In this document: piece after piece, positions 15,757-23,294 of the stretch
Position numbering within the stretch: the first letter of the stretch is position 1
Layout of the letters: the number at the start of each line of letters is the position of its first letter
Assembly (NCBI RefSeq): GCF_004122735.1
Contig: NZ_SDIF01000058.1
Location: 1-41,182 of the forward strand
Length of the DNA stretch: 41,182 nt
Direction of reading: 5' to 3'
From: Streptomyces sioyaensis
GTDB lineage: Bacteria > Actinomycetota > Actinomycetes > Streptomycetales > Streptomycetaceae
Position numbers and translations under genes: made by a program
The notes under the pieces: model-generated
What the model was told of the DNA's origin: nothing
Databases searched by the model: none
The model's input: only the letters and a program-made list of their open reading frames with translations

Positions 15757-16249
15757 GGGACCCCGCCGCCGCCCCCGTCTCCAAGTCCGGCCCCCAGCGC
15801 TCCAGGGCCGCCGCCAGATCGAGCGGCAGCACGCGGTCCGGCTGGTCCGGGCCGGGCCAGTCCTCCCGCGGGACCCGCCACATCACCTCGAACTCGTTGC
15901 CGTCCGGGTCCTTGGCGTACAGCGACTTGGCGACGAGATGGTCACTGGCGCCCAGCAGGGCGCCCCGCTCGTCGAGCCGGTCACGCGCCGCGACGAGTTC
16001 GCCGATCGTGCCGACCTCCCACGCGAGGTGGTACAGCCCGACACGTCCGGCTTCGGGCCCGGGAGCCCCGGGCCCCACCGTGAACAGCCCCAGATCATGA
16101 TCGTTGAGCGAGCCGGGAGCGCTGAGAAACGCGGCGCGCCCCGGCACTTCGACATCCACCGTCAGCCCGAGGGCCTCGGTGTAGAAGGCGACGGACCGCG
16201 CCACCTCACGTACGTAGAGCACCGCGTGGTTGAGACGTCGTACCGGCAT
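15749..16249 (-). CDS. VOC-family (glyoxalase/extradiol dioxygenase-fold) protein
   Basis: A 166-residue vicinal-oxygen-chelate protein. Two beta-alpha-beta-beta-beta units are visible: LNHAVLYVREVARSVAFYTEALGL with the first metal His, then GLYHLAWEVGTIGEL with the second His, KSLYAKDPDGNEFEVMW with the metal Glu. The ligand set H, H, E fits catechol 2,3-dioxygenase-like or glyoxalase-like proteins; a thiol transferase or antibiotic-binding role is also possible. ATG 16249 has GGAG about 9 bases upstream. Its end overlaps the corrected end of the NiCoT gene. Two strong palindromes upstream suggest repressor control. Confidence 0.82.
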   Translation of the reverse strand: MPVRRLNHAVLYVREVARSVAFYTEALGLTVDVEVPGRAAFLSAPGSLNDHDLGLFTVGPGAPGPEAGRVGLYHLAWEVGTIGELVAARDRLDERGALLGASDHLVAKSLYAKDPDGNEFEVMWRVPREDWPGPDQPDRVLPLDLAAALERWGPDLETGAAAGSPT

Positions 16250-16273
16250 GGTCCTGCTCTCCGCTCTTCCGCC

Positions 16274-16294
16274 GCGGCACCACCGTGGTGCCGC
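16274..16294 (-). promoter_or_regulatory. 21-bp palindrome in the VOC gene leader
   Basis: GCGGCACCAC (16274-16283) and GTGGTGCCGC (16285-16294) form a perfect inverted repeat around one base, 25 bases upstream of the VOC start codon. The one-base centre favours a protein operator over an RNA hairpin. Confidence 0.45.
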
Positions 16295-16381
16295 CGCACT
16301 CCCCGTTTCCGGCTCCGCTGTTCCTGCCCGCCCCGGGCCGGACCGGCGACTGTTCCTGCTCTGCCCGCCCCGGAACCAGTT

Positions 16382-16397
16382 ACTTGAAACTTCAAGT
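16382..16397 (-). promoter_or_regulatory. Operator-like palindrome ACTTGAA-AC-TTCAAGT
   Basis: A perfect 7+2+7 inverted repeat in the AT-rich part of the 308-base stretch 16250-16557, which has no gene of its own. Size and composition suit a MarR- or HxlR-type regulator. The site lies about 130 bases upstream of the VOC gene and probably marks its promoter. Confidence 0.55.
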
Positions 16398-16500
16398 CAC
16401 TCTCGACGATACACAGCACCCCCACGGCGAACAACAGCGCGCGGCAGCCTCGGGCGGCCCGCCGCGCGCCCGCCGCACGCCCTCCCAGCTCAGGCCCGGT

Positions 16501-16568
16501 CCGGACTCAGGGCGGGTCCGGACTCAGGGCGGGTCCGGACTCAGGGCGGGTCCGGACTCAGGCCCGGT
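16501..16568. repeat. 17-bp tandem repeat, four copies, spanning the enoyl-CoA hydratase stop
   Basis: CCGGACTCAGGGCGGGT occurs three times exactly (16501, 16518, 16535), and a fourth variant copy spans 16552-16568. The hydratase stop codon (16558-16560) lies inside the last copy, so slippage would lengthen or shorten the untranslated region rather than the protein. Confidence 0.85.
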
Positions 16569-17415
16569 CCGGCGGTGCCGCCGACGGCCGCCCGAGGAAC
16601 GCGGCGATCGCGCGGTCGAAGTGGGGCCGGGCCACCACCGGCCGTTGCGGGGCGGCGGTGGCCGTGCGCTGCGGTGCCAGGGCGGCGACGACGGCCCGTT
16701 TGGCGGCCCGGATCGCCGCCGGCGGATGGTCGGCGATCCCGGCGGCGAGGCGGCCGACGTGCTCGGTGAGCCGGTCGTCGGGGACACAGCGGTCGGCGAG
16801 TCCGAGGGCCACCGCCGTACGGGCCTCGACCAGCCGGCCGGTGTAGAGCAACTCCCGTGCCGTACCCGGTCCGGCCAGGGCGACCAGCCGTGCGGCGAAG
16901 AGTGGGCTGGCGAGGATGCCGAGCCGGGCGATCGGCATCCCGATCCGTGCGGTGGCCGCCATGAGCCGCAGATCGCAGGCGAGGGCGAGCTGGCACCCCG
17001 CCCCCGCGGCGACCCCGCGGACCTCGGCGATCACCGGGACCGGACAGTCCTCGATCGCCGTGAACGCCGCTTCCATGTGGGCGAAGGACTCCTCGACACG
17101 GCCGGGGTCCGCCGCCACCCAGTCGGTCATGTCCGACCCGGCGCAGAAGGTGTCGCCCTGCCCGCGGATCACCAGCACCCGCAGCGACCGGCACGCCCCG
17201 AGCTCCCTGATCCGCCGGGCCAGGGCCGCCCAGGCCGCGCCGGGAAGGGCGTTGCGCCGGCCGCCGTCACCGATCCGGATCTCGCCGACGGCACCGGACC
17301 GGGTGATCCCGACGGCGGGTTCGGCGCCGGGCACCGCTGTCACTTCGGGCTCCGGGGTCACTTCGGCCACCGGTGTCACCTCGGACTCCGGTGCCACTTC
17401 GTGCCCCGGGGTCAC
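16558..17415 (-). CDS. Enoyl-CoA hydratase/isomerase family protein
   Basis: A 285-residue crotonase-fold protein. After an unusual N-terminus of repeated T/A-P-x-x-E-V hexapeptides (residues 1-26), the fold begins at VGEIRIGDGGRRNALPGAAW. The CoA oxyanion holes are FCAGSDMTDW and the VRGVAAGAGCQLALACDLRL block; residues AGAGC correspond to the usual GxG-G turn. The first catalytic Glu position appears changed, so isomerase, racemase or dehydratase-like activity is as possible as hydration. GTG 17415 overlaps the CoA-transferase stop (GTGA), but GTG codons in each repeat are also in frame. Together with the CaiB-like gene it could process an acyl-CoA, as CaiD does in carnitine metabolism. Confidence 0.82.
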   Translation of the reverse strand: MTPGHEVAPESEVTPVAEVTPEPEVTAVPGAEPAVGITRSGAVGEIRIGDGGRRNALPGAAWAALARRIRELGACRSLRVLVIRGQGDTFCAGSDMTDWVAADPGRVEESFAHMEAAFTAIEDCPVPVIAEVRGVAAGAGCQLALACDLRLMAATARIGMPIARLGILASPLFAARLVALAGPGTARELLYTGRLVEARTAVALGLADRCVPDDRLTEHVGRLAAGIADHPPAAIRAAKRAVVAALAPQRTATAAPQRPVVARPHFDRAIAAFLGRPSAAPPDRA

Positions 17416-17419
17416 TTCG
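17339..17419. repeat. 18-bp tandem repeat at the start of the hydratase gene
   Basis: Four and a half copies of an 18-bp unit (GTCACTTCGGNCNCCGGK on the plus strand) start at 17339, 17357, 17375, 17393 and 17411. The length is a multiple of three, so the protein gains hexapeptide units. The stop of the upstream gene and GTG start lie in the last partial copy. Confidence 0.85.
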
Positions 17420-18638
17420 CGGCCTTCCGTGCGCGGAGCCCGGCCAGTTGCCCGGGGCCGGCCCCGAGGGCGGTCAGTACCTGTGCGGTGTGCTCACCGT
17501 GCCGGGGCGGCGGGGTGCGTACGGCCGCCGGGTGCTCGGACAGCTTGAGGGGCGAGGCGAGGGTACGGAGGGTGCCGGCGCCGGGGTGCTCGATCTCGGC
17601 GACCATGCCGCGGGCGACGACCTGGGGATGCCGCAGGGCCTGGTCGACGGTGTTGATCGGACCGACCGGTATCCCCTCCGCGGTGAGCTGTGCGGCCCAC
17701 TCCTGGGCGCCGCGGGAAGCCAGCGCGCCTTCGATCAGCGGAAGCAGTTCCGCGCGGTGGCGGACCCGGTCGGGGTTGGTCGCGAACCGTGGGTCGTCGA
17801 CGAGTGCGGCGAGTCCGATCGCGGTGGCGAAACGGCGCCACAAGCCGTCGTTCCCGGCGGCCACCATGAGATGACCGTCGGCGGTGGGGAACGCCTGGTA
17901 GGGCACGATCGCCGGATGGGCCGAGCCGTAGCGCCGCGGGACGTCGCCGGAGGCGAAGTAGCCGGCGGCCACATAACTCAGCCAGGCCACCTGGCCGTCC
18001 AGAAGCGAGACATCGACCCACTCGCCCCTGCCGGTGAGTTCACGGCTGCGGAGGGCGGCGAGGATGCCGAGGGCGGCCCACATGCCGGCGGCGAGGTCGG
18101 CGGGGGACACCCCGAAGCGCACCGGCGGCCCCCCGGGCTCGCCGGTCACGCTCATGACCCCGCTCACCGCCTGCGCGATCGCGTCATAGCCGGGCTCCTG
18201 CCGGTACGGCCCGGTCTGCCCGTAGCCGCTGATCGAGGCGTAGACGACGCCGGGATTGGCGGCCCGGACGTCCTCGTACCCCAGCCCCAGGCGGGCCGCG
18301 GTGCCCGGCCGGAAGTTCTCCACGATCACATCGGCGGTGGCCGCCAGCTCGTGGATCAGGCCCCGGCACTCCGGGTCCTTGAGGTCGACCGCGATGCCGC
18401 GCTTGTTGCGGTTGACGCTGTGGAAGTACGCCGCGTCCTCGCCCTGGAAGGGGGGACCCCAGGCCCGGGTGTCATCTCCGGAGACAGGGTCCTCGACCTT
18501 GATCACATCGGCGCCGAGATCGGCCAGCATCATGGTGCAGAACGGCCCGGACAGGATGCGGGACAGATCGAGGACCTTCAGACCGGTCAGCGTTCCCTCG
18601 TGGACGAGCCAGGGCCCGGGGTGTGGTGCGGGGTGCAT
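17412..18638 (-). CDS. CaiB/BaiF (class III) CoA-transferase
   Basis: A 408-residue class III CoA-transferase. The N-terminal block LTGLKVLDLSRILSGPFCTMMLADLGADVIKVE is diagnostic, followed by NRNKRGIAVDLKDPEC, the ENFRPGTAARLGLGYEDV block, and GYDAIAQAVSGVMSVTG carrying the catalytic aspartate that forms the acyl-enzyme anhydride. The C-terminal GIPVGPINTVDQALRHPQVVARGMV is also typical. It moves CoA between two carboxylic acids without ATP. ATG 18638 with GGAGG 10 bases upstream is chosen; GTG 18647 overlaps the peptidase stop but sits one base after the same GGAGG. It is the third gene of the operon. Confidence 0.88.
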   Translation of the reverse strand: MHPAPHPGPWLVHEGTLTGLKVLDLSRILSGPFCTMMLADLGADVIKVEDPVSGDDTRAWGPPFQGEDAAYFHSVNRNKRGIAVDLKDPECRGLIHELAATADVIVENFRPGTAARLGLGYEDVRAANPGVVYASISGYGQTGPYRQEPGYDAIAQAVSGVMSVTGEPGGPPVRFGVSPADLAAGMWAALGILAALRSRELTGRGEWVDVSLLDGQVAWLSYVAAGYFASGDVPRRYGSAHPAIVPYQAFPTADGHLMVAAGNDGLWRRFATAIGLAALVDDPRFATNPDRVRHRAELLPLIEGALASRGAQEWAAQLTAEGIPVGPINTVDQALRHPQVVARGMVAEIEHPGAGTLRTLASPLKLSEHPAAVRTPPPRHGEHTAQVLTALGAGPGQLAGLRARKAAK

Positions 18639-18643
18639 CGGTC

Positions 18644-20059
18644 TCACGCCTCCGTTGCGGTGGGACGCGCCAACGGGCCGGTGGCCGAGCCCAGTTCGAG
18701 CAGGAGCTCCATGCAGATGGCGGTGGCGTCGAGGAAGTAGTCGACGCGCAGGTTCTCGTTCGGCGCGTGGTTGGCCTGGTCGGCGTTGGCCAGCGGCAGG
18801 CCGATGCTGGGCAGCCCGAGGACCCCGGTGAAGACCCAGTCCGGAAGGGTGCCGCCATAGGCGGGTATCAGCAGCGGGGGCCGCCCGGTGACCCGGGAGA
18901 CGGCCGCTGCCACCCGCGGCGTGTAGGGATTGTCGATCGTGGTCCGGGAGGCCGGTGTGCCGCCGGTCTTGGTGACCGTCACCTCGGGGGCATGAGCCCG
19001 CAGATGGGCTGCCACCCGCTCGAAGACGGCCTGCGGATCCTGGCCCGGCGTCAGCCGGATGTCGACGCCCGCCTCCGCGGTGTCGGGGATGATCGTCCGG
19101 GCCACGTCACCCGTGCTGATCCCGTTGATCGTCAGCGTGGGGCGGTCCGCCAGGCGCTCGTAGAAGGACAGCCCGTCGAAGGCGGGGTCCATGCCGCTCA
19201 GCCCGATGTCCCCGAGGACCTGCGGCAGATCGAGCGGGAGCGCGGCGAACGCGGCGCGGTCGGCGTCGGGCAGCGGTTCGCGGCCGTCCTCGAAGCCCTC
19301 GACGAGGACCCGGCCGGCCGGGTCCTTGAGGCAGGCCAGCGCCTGGACCAGCTGCCAGGCCGGATTGGGCGCGACGTTGCCGAAGTTGCCGGAGTGCAGG
19401 GGACGGCTCGCACCGGTCGCCCGCAGCCGGAGCCGGAGCATGCCGCGCACCCCGTGCGAGACACACCATTCACCGGACTCGTGCACCGACCGGTCGCTCC
19501 AGACGACCAGATCGCAGTCGTCGAACAGTTCCCGGTGCGTCCCCAGGGTGGCCGCCAGCGTGGGGCTGCCGATCTCCTCCTCGCCGTCGAGCAGCACCGT
19601 CACCGAGCAGGGCAGTTGGCCGACGTACTCGTCGAACAGGCGCAGCGCCTGCAGATGCGCATAGTGCTGGCCCTTGTTGTCGCCGGTGCCGCGCCCCCAG
19701 ATCCGCCCGTCCCGCAGGACCGGGGTGAAGGGGTCGGAATCCCACTGTTCGCGCGGGCCGGTCGGCTGGACGTCGTAGTGGCCGTAGAGGAGGACGTGCG
19801 GCGACCCGGCAGGCCCGGCGCGGTGGCCGACCACCAGCGGCCGGCCACCGTCGCCGGTCAGCACCGACGGCGTCAGGCCCGCCCGCTTGACCTCGTCGAG
19901 CGCATGGTCGGTCGCGGCGGGAAACCCCTCCCCGGTCGCGCTCACGCTGGGGTGGCTCACGTAGTCCATCAGCCCGGTGATGAGTGCGTCCTGGTGCTCG
20001 TGCACCAGGTCACGCGGGGTGCCGGGGAGCTGAGCGCGGATCGTCGCAGCGTCCGTCAT
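18644..20059 (-). CDS. M20-family metallopeptidase (dipeptidase/amidohydrolase)
   Basis: A 471-residue M20 enzyme related to carnosinase (CNDP) and ArgE/DapE. The di-metal motifs are LLYGHYDVQP (His, Asp), WGRGTGDNKGQ (bridging Asp), DGEEEIGSP (catalytic Glu and metal Glu), and the late NHAPNENLRVDYF with the last His. A lid dimerisation domain spans about residues 210-370. Such enzymes split dipeptides or N-acyl amino acids. No signal peptide is present, so it works on imported substrate. ATG 20059 has AGG 8 bases upstream. The downstream CoA-transferase suggests the released acid is converted to a CoA ester. Confidence 0.87.
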   Translation of the reverse strand: MTDAATIRAQLPGTPRDLVHEHQDALITGLMDYVSHPSVSATGEGFPAATDHALDEVKRAGLTPSVLTGDGGRPLVVGHRAGPAGSPHVLLYGHYDVQPTGPREQWDSDPFTPVLRDGRIWGRGTGDNKGQHYAHLQALRLFDEYVGQLPCSVTVLLDGEEEIGSPTLAATLGTHRELFDDCDLVVWSDRSVHESGEWCVSHGVRGMLRLRLRATGASRPLHSGNFGNVAPNPAWQLVQALACLKDPAGRVLVEGFEDGREPLPDADRAAFAALPLDLPQVLGDIGLSGMDPAFDGLSFYERLADRPTLTINGISTGDVARTIIPDTAEAGVDIRLTPGQDPQAVFERVAAHLRAHAPEVTVTKTGGTPASRTTIDNPYTPRVAAAVSRVTGRPPLLIPAYGGTLPDWVFTGVLGLPSIGLPLANADQANHAPNENLRVDYFLDATAICMELLLELGSATGPLARPTATEA

Positions 20060-20161
20060 GGAAGTGACCTCGTTCTCTCGTGGGGGGCCGGCGGGCAGGG
20101 GCCCGTCCGGCAGCAGCCGTTGGCGGCTCGTCAGAAGTGCGTACGGGATACGGCCGGTACG

Positions 20162-21466
20162 TCAGCGCAGGGTCAGGAAGCGCCGGGCGGCCAGAAGGGC
20201 GGCGATGCTCAGGGCGCCGGCCGCCATGATGTAGAAGCCGGGCGAGAGGTGATTGCCGGTGCTGGCGATCATCCAGGTGATGATCGCGGGGGCGAAGCCG
20301 CCGAAGGACAGCACGCCGAGGTTGTAGCTCAGGGACAGGCCGGTGCTGCGGGTGGCGGTCGGGAACGCCTCCGACATCAAGGCGGGCAGCGACCCGAAGT
20401 AACAGGCCTTCAACAGCCCGAGCACCCCCATCACCAGGCCCATGACCAGCAGCGACGGGCTGCCCGACAGCAGCAGGAACAGCGGGACGATGCTGAGCAC
20501 CATCGCGATCGCGGCGATGAGCATGATCTTGATGCGGCCGACCCGGTCCGAGAGATGGCCGATCAGGGGCGTCACGGTCGTCAGCATCACACCGGAGACC
20601 GCCGCGCCGACGTATCCCGCGGAGGACGGCAGCCCCAGGGACTCGTGTGCGTAGGTCGGCATATAGACGATCACATACGTCACCGCGGTGGACATCACCA
20701 TGGCGCCGACCATGAGCAGCACCCGCAGCTTCTGCCCTCCGAGCACCTGTCGGATCGGTGTCGTCGTGGCCTCTCCCGCCTCGACGGCCTCGGCGAATTC
20801 AGGGGTCTCCGGGAGCTGCCGGCGGATCACATACCCCACCGGGCCGATCAGCAGGCCGAGGAGGAACGGAATGCGCCAGCCCCAGGAATCCAGCTGGGCA
20901 TCGGAGAGATTCATGCTGAGCACGGTGCCGAAGGTCGCGGCCAGCAGCGTCGCCAGGCCCTGCGAGGCGAACTGCCAGCTCGCCATGTAGCCGCGCCGGT
21001 CCTCCGACTGTTCGGACAGGAATGCGGTCGCACTGCCGAATTCACCGCCCGCCGAGAATCCCTGGAGCAGCCGGGCGAGCAGAATCATGAGCGGTGCGGC
21101 AATGCCGATGGAGGCATAGGTGGGCATCACGGCGATCAGCAACGTGCCGATCATCATCAGCCGGATCGTCAGCAGCAGACCGGCCTTGCGTCCGGCGCGG
21201 TCCGCGTACGGTCCCAGAACGAGTGCGCCCAACGGCCGGATCAGATACGAGATCCCGAAGGTGCCGAAGGCGAGCATCAGGGACACCGTCGCGTCACCGG
21301 TGGGGAAGAACGCCTTGGAGATCGAAACCGCGAAGAACCCATAAGCGGTCAGGTCGTACCACTCCAGCGTGTTTCCGGCCGTGGCGGCGAGCACGGCTCG
21401 CCTCGCCCGATTCCGGCTCAGGGGTTTCTCGGCAATCATCTGACCTGTCTCTCCAGCGGTCGTCAT
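20162..21466 (-). CDS. MFS transporter, metabolite:H+ symporter (MHS) type
   Basis: A 434-residue, 12-helix major facilitator of the MHS subfamily (ProP/ShiA/KgtP relatives). Signatures are AGNTLEWYDLTAYGFFA at the N-terminus, RPLGALVLGPYADRAGRKAGLLLT between helices 2 and 3, ARLLQGFSAGGEFGSATAFLSE in helix 4-5, and HLSDRVGRIKIM after helix 8. These import organic acids, betaines or amino-acid derivatives with protons. ATG 21466 has GGGAG 8 bases upstream. It is the first gene of the operon with the peptidase, CoA-transferase and hydratase, separated from the peptidase gene by 102 bases, and is driven by a clear promoter in the duplicated LysR control region. Confidence 0.88.
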   Translation of the reverse strand: MTTAGETGQMIAEKPLSRNRARRAVLAATAGNTLEWYDLTAYGFFAVSISKAFFPTGDATVSLMLAFGTFGISYLIRPLGALVLGPYADRAGRKAGLLLTIRLMMIGTLLIAVMPTYASIGIAAPLMILLARLLQGFSAGGEFGSATAFLSEQSEDRRGYMASWQFASQGLATLLAATFGTVLSMNLSDAQLDSWGWRIPFLLGLLIGPVGYVIRRQLPETPEFAEAVEAGEATTTPIRQVLGGQKLRVLLMVGAMVMSTAVTYVIVYMPTYAHESLGLPSSAGYVGAAVSGVMLTTVTPLIGHLSDRVGRIKIMLIAAIAMVLSIVPLFLLLSGSPSLLVMGLVMGVLGLLKACYFGSLPALMSEAFPTATRSTGLSLSYNLGVLSFGGFAPAIITWMIASTGNHLSPGFYIMAAGALSIAALLAARRFLTLR

Positions 21467-21570
21467 GAGTGTTACTCCCTCGAATCGAGCAGGCGAACTG
21501 TCGCGCAGGGTGGAAACGCCGAAGGTGAGTCCGAAGCCGGGAAATGGGCCTCGTGAGCTCGTTGAGCGAT

Positions 21571-21640
21571 GACGTTAGGGGTCACCGACTGTTCGCACAA
21601 TCGCAACTTTTAGAACACGTGATTGCCGAATGGGCAACGT
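21571..21640 (-). promoter_or_regulatory. MFS operon promoter and LysR operator, copy 1
   Basis: On the minus strand, TTGCCC (21637-21632), a 17-base spacer and TCTAAA (21614-21609) form a good promoter with a leader of about 135 bases. The LysR-type box TTGCCGAATGGGCAA (21623-21637, T-N11-A form) covers the -35. The whole segment aligns with 22253-22322, being 30 of 40 identical over the core starting at CAATCGCAA. Confidence 0.7.
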
Positions 21641-21653
21641 GCGCGAACGCCGC

Positions 21654-22106
21654 TCAGGCCGCCGGGAGGTCCGCCCAGCGGGTGATCCCGTCGCGGTGGG
21701 CGCGGGCGCCGTACCGGAGGGACAGGGCGGTGACGATGCCGCTCCCCCGGCCGTGCTCGGCCGGCCGCCCGCCGTCGGCCGGCCACCGGACGCAGGACGC
21801 CGGCCCCGCATCGGAGACCTCGATGCGCAGCGCGCAGCGCGCGTCGCCACCGGGCCGGGACAGGTGCAGCACGGCCGGCGGAAGGGCGTGGGTGACCGCA
21901 TTGGTGACCAGTTCGGAGATCACCAACACCGCATCCTCAATGGTCGCGGCGGGAAGATTCCAGGAGGTCAGTACGGTGTGCGCGCGACGGCGCACCGGGG
22001 CGACCGCCTCCGGGAGATGGGGCAGCGGACAGCGGAAGGCCACGTCCCCGTCCGGTGTCGCCCAGGATCCGGTGTCGTCGCCGGTGACCGTCGCATTCAT
22101 GATCAT
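21654..22106 (-). CDS. ATP-binding protein, HATPase_c anti-sigma-factor type
   Basis: A 150-residue single-domain GHKL ATPase like the RsbW/SpoIIAB kin so numerous in Streptomyces. The N box is LVISELVTNAVTHA, the G1 box is DAGP (with VSDAG), and the G2-like box is GRGSGIVTALS. These act as anti-sigma factors or serine kinases of anti-anti-sigma partners, but no partner gene is near. ATG 22106 has GAGG 5 bases upstream. The gene interrupts the expected divergent LysR/MFS arrangement and is bracketed by two copies of their control region; a minus-strand promoter in copy 2 points toward it. Confidence 0.82.
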   Translation of the reverse strand: MIMNATVTGDDTGSWATPDGDVAFRCPLPHLPEAVAPVRRRAHTVLTSWNLPAATIEDAVLVISELVTNAVTHALPPAVLHLSRPGGDARCALRIEVSDAGPASCVRWPADGGRPAEHGRGSGIVTALSLRYGARAHRDGITRWADLPAA

Positions 22107-22252
22107 CCCTGCCTCGGCTGCCTGCGGGGAGGATGCACACCGGGTGAGGGGGAGCCCTATCGGCCGGCCGCCGGTCGACGGGGCCGCCGGTAAAAGGCGC
22201 CGCCGATTCGCTCGGCCCGCCCGTTCCGGATGAGCCCGCAGGGCGTATTGCC

Positions 22253-22334
22253 GACGTTAGGCACGGCCCCACCATTCACGCAATCGCAATTTATAGAACA
22301 AATCGTTGCCCGAAGAGCAATACCTTTCTATGCT
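22253..22334. promoter_or_regulatory. Divergent promoters and LysR operator, copy 2
   Basis: Plus strand: TTGCCC (22306-22311), 17 bases, TATGCT (22329-22334), with the LysR ATG only 6 bases later, predicting a leaderless mRNA. Minus strand: TTGCTC (22320-22315), 17 bases, TCTATA (22297-22292), facing the ATPase gene. The T-N11-A box TTGCCCGAAGAGCAA (22306-22320) overlaps both -35 elements, a classic site for LysR autoregulation and divergent control. Confidence 0.68.
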
Positions 22335-22340
22335 GAGCGC

Positions 22341-23240
22341 ATGCTGAACAGTCCGGCTCTTGAGTACTTCCTTGAGGTGGTTCGCACCGGCTCGGTCAAT
22401 GAGGCATCCAGGCGACTCCTGGTCGCGGGCTCGGCCATCAGCCGGCAAATCGGCAAACTTGAGCAGGAAATCGGCGTCCCGCTGTTCGAGCGCCGGCCGC
22501 GCGGAATGGTGCCCAGTGAGGCCGGTGCCCTTTTGGCGGCCTATGCGCGCCGCGCCGCTCTGGAAACCGATCAGGTACTCGCGGAGATCCGCGGCCGCGG
22601 CCGGCTGGGGACCGTCGTCCGGGTGGCGAGTTCCCAGGGAGCCGCGCAGGAATTCCTTCCGCACGCCATGGCCGCCTTCCGCAAGGAGAATCCGGGCACC
22701 ACCTTCCACATGCCCGTGGTGAGCCCGTCATTGACCACGCAAATGGTCCAGGACGGCTCGGTCGATCTGGCCGTTACCTTCAGCCTCGCGCCCACTCCCG
22801 ACGTCCGCGTCATCCACGCCCAACGGGCCCCGATCCAGGCCATGGTCAGATCCGATCACCCGCTCGCGCAGCGGGACGAAATCCATCTGCACGATCTGCT
22901 CCCCTATCCGGTCGCCCTCACCGAAGAAGGCACCACGAACCGGCGCCTCTTCGACCTGTGCTGCTCGACCGAGGGAATCAGCTTCGAACCCCTGCTGGTC
23001 AGTTCAAGCTCCAGCGCCCTGTCCAACTTCGTCAAAGAGGCGAATGCCGTTTCACTGATCGGCCACATCACCGTGCACGAAAGGCTGCGCAGAGAGGGGC
23101 TGAAGGCCATCTCCATCCGCAACCCGGAAATGCATCTGCGCACCATCCAGATCCAGGCCATGGCAGGCCGTCAACTACCGGCCGTCGTGGACGCATTCGC
23201 CGACCACCTGATCCACCGGCTCGCGGAGATCGAGGTGTAG
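22341..23240 (+). CDS. LysR-family transcriptional regulator
   Basis: A 299-residue LysR-type regulator. The winged HTH is at residues 1-65: LEYFLEVVRTGSVNEASRRLLVAGSAISRQIGKLEQEIGVPLFER. The effector domain follows (about 90-299), with the hinge at GTVVRVASSQGAAQEFLP. ATG 22341 has no ribosome-binding site but lies 6 bases after a -10, suggesting leaderless translation; a longer frame from 22230 lacks the HTH spacing and is rejected. The divergent MFS-peptidase-CoA-transferase-hydratase operon is its likely target, with the transported substrate or a CoA-pathway product as effector. Confidence 0.87.
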   Translation: MLNSPALEYFLEVVRTGSVNEASRRLLVAGSAISRQIGKLEQEIGVPLFERRPRGMVPSEAGALLAAYARRAALETDQVLAEIRGRGRLGTVVRVASSQGAAQEFLPHAMAAFRKENPGTTFHMPVVSPSLTTQMVQDGSVDLAVTFSLAPTPDVRVIHAQRAPIQAMVRSDHPLAQRDEIHLHDLLPYPVALTEEGTTNRRLFDLCCSTEGISFEPLLVSSSSSALSNFVKEANAVSLIGHITVHERLRREGLKAISIRNPEMHLRTIQIQAMAGRQLPAVVDAFADHLIHRLAEIEV

Positions 23241-23253
23241 GAACACGGGGCAC

Positions 23254-23281
23254 GGCCGCTCTCCCCCGCGGCACAGCGGCC
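23254..23281. terminator. Bidirectional hairpin between LysR and kinase genes
   Basis: GGCCGCT (23254-23260) pairs with AGCGGCC (23275-23281) in the 54-base gap between these convergent genes. Confidence 0.55.
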
Positions 23282-23294
23282 CGCCGCGCGAGCC

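Noticed and set aside
15757..16100. Literal C-terminal continuation of the NiCoT protein
   Set aside because: Arg/Ser/Pro-rich sequence antisense to the VOC gene; better explained by a frameshift at the G7 run.
16384..16413. Plus-strand promoter TTGAAA-18-GATACA
   Set aside because: It would point into the 3' ends of minus-strand genes with no plus-strand gene downstream; the palindrome is better read as a VOC operator.
16501..16568. CRISPR array
   Set aside because: Units are 17 bp directly abutting with no spacers; it is a tandem repeat.
18623..21556. Long plus-strand open frame antisense to the CoA-transferase, peptidase and MFS genes
   Set aside because: No motifs, Gln/Arg/Gly-rich composition, and opposite to three clear families.
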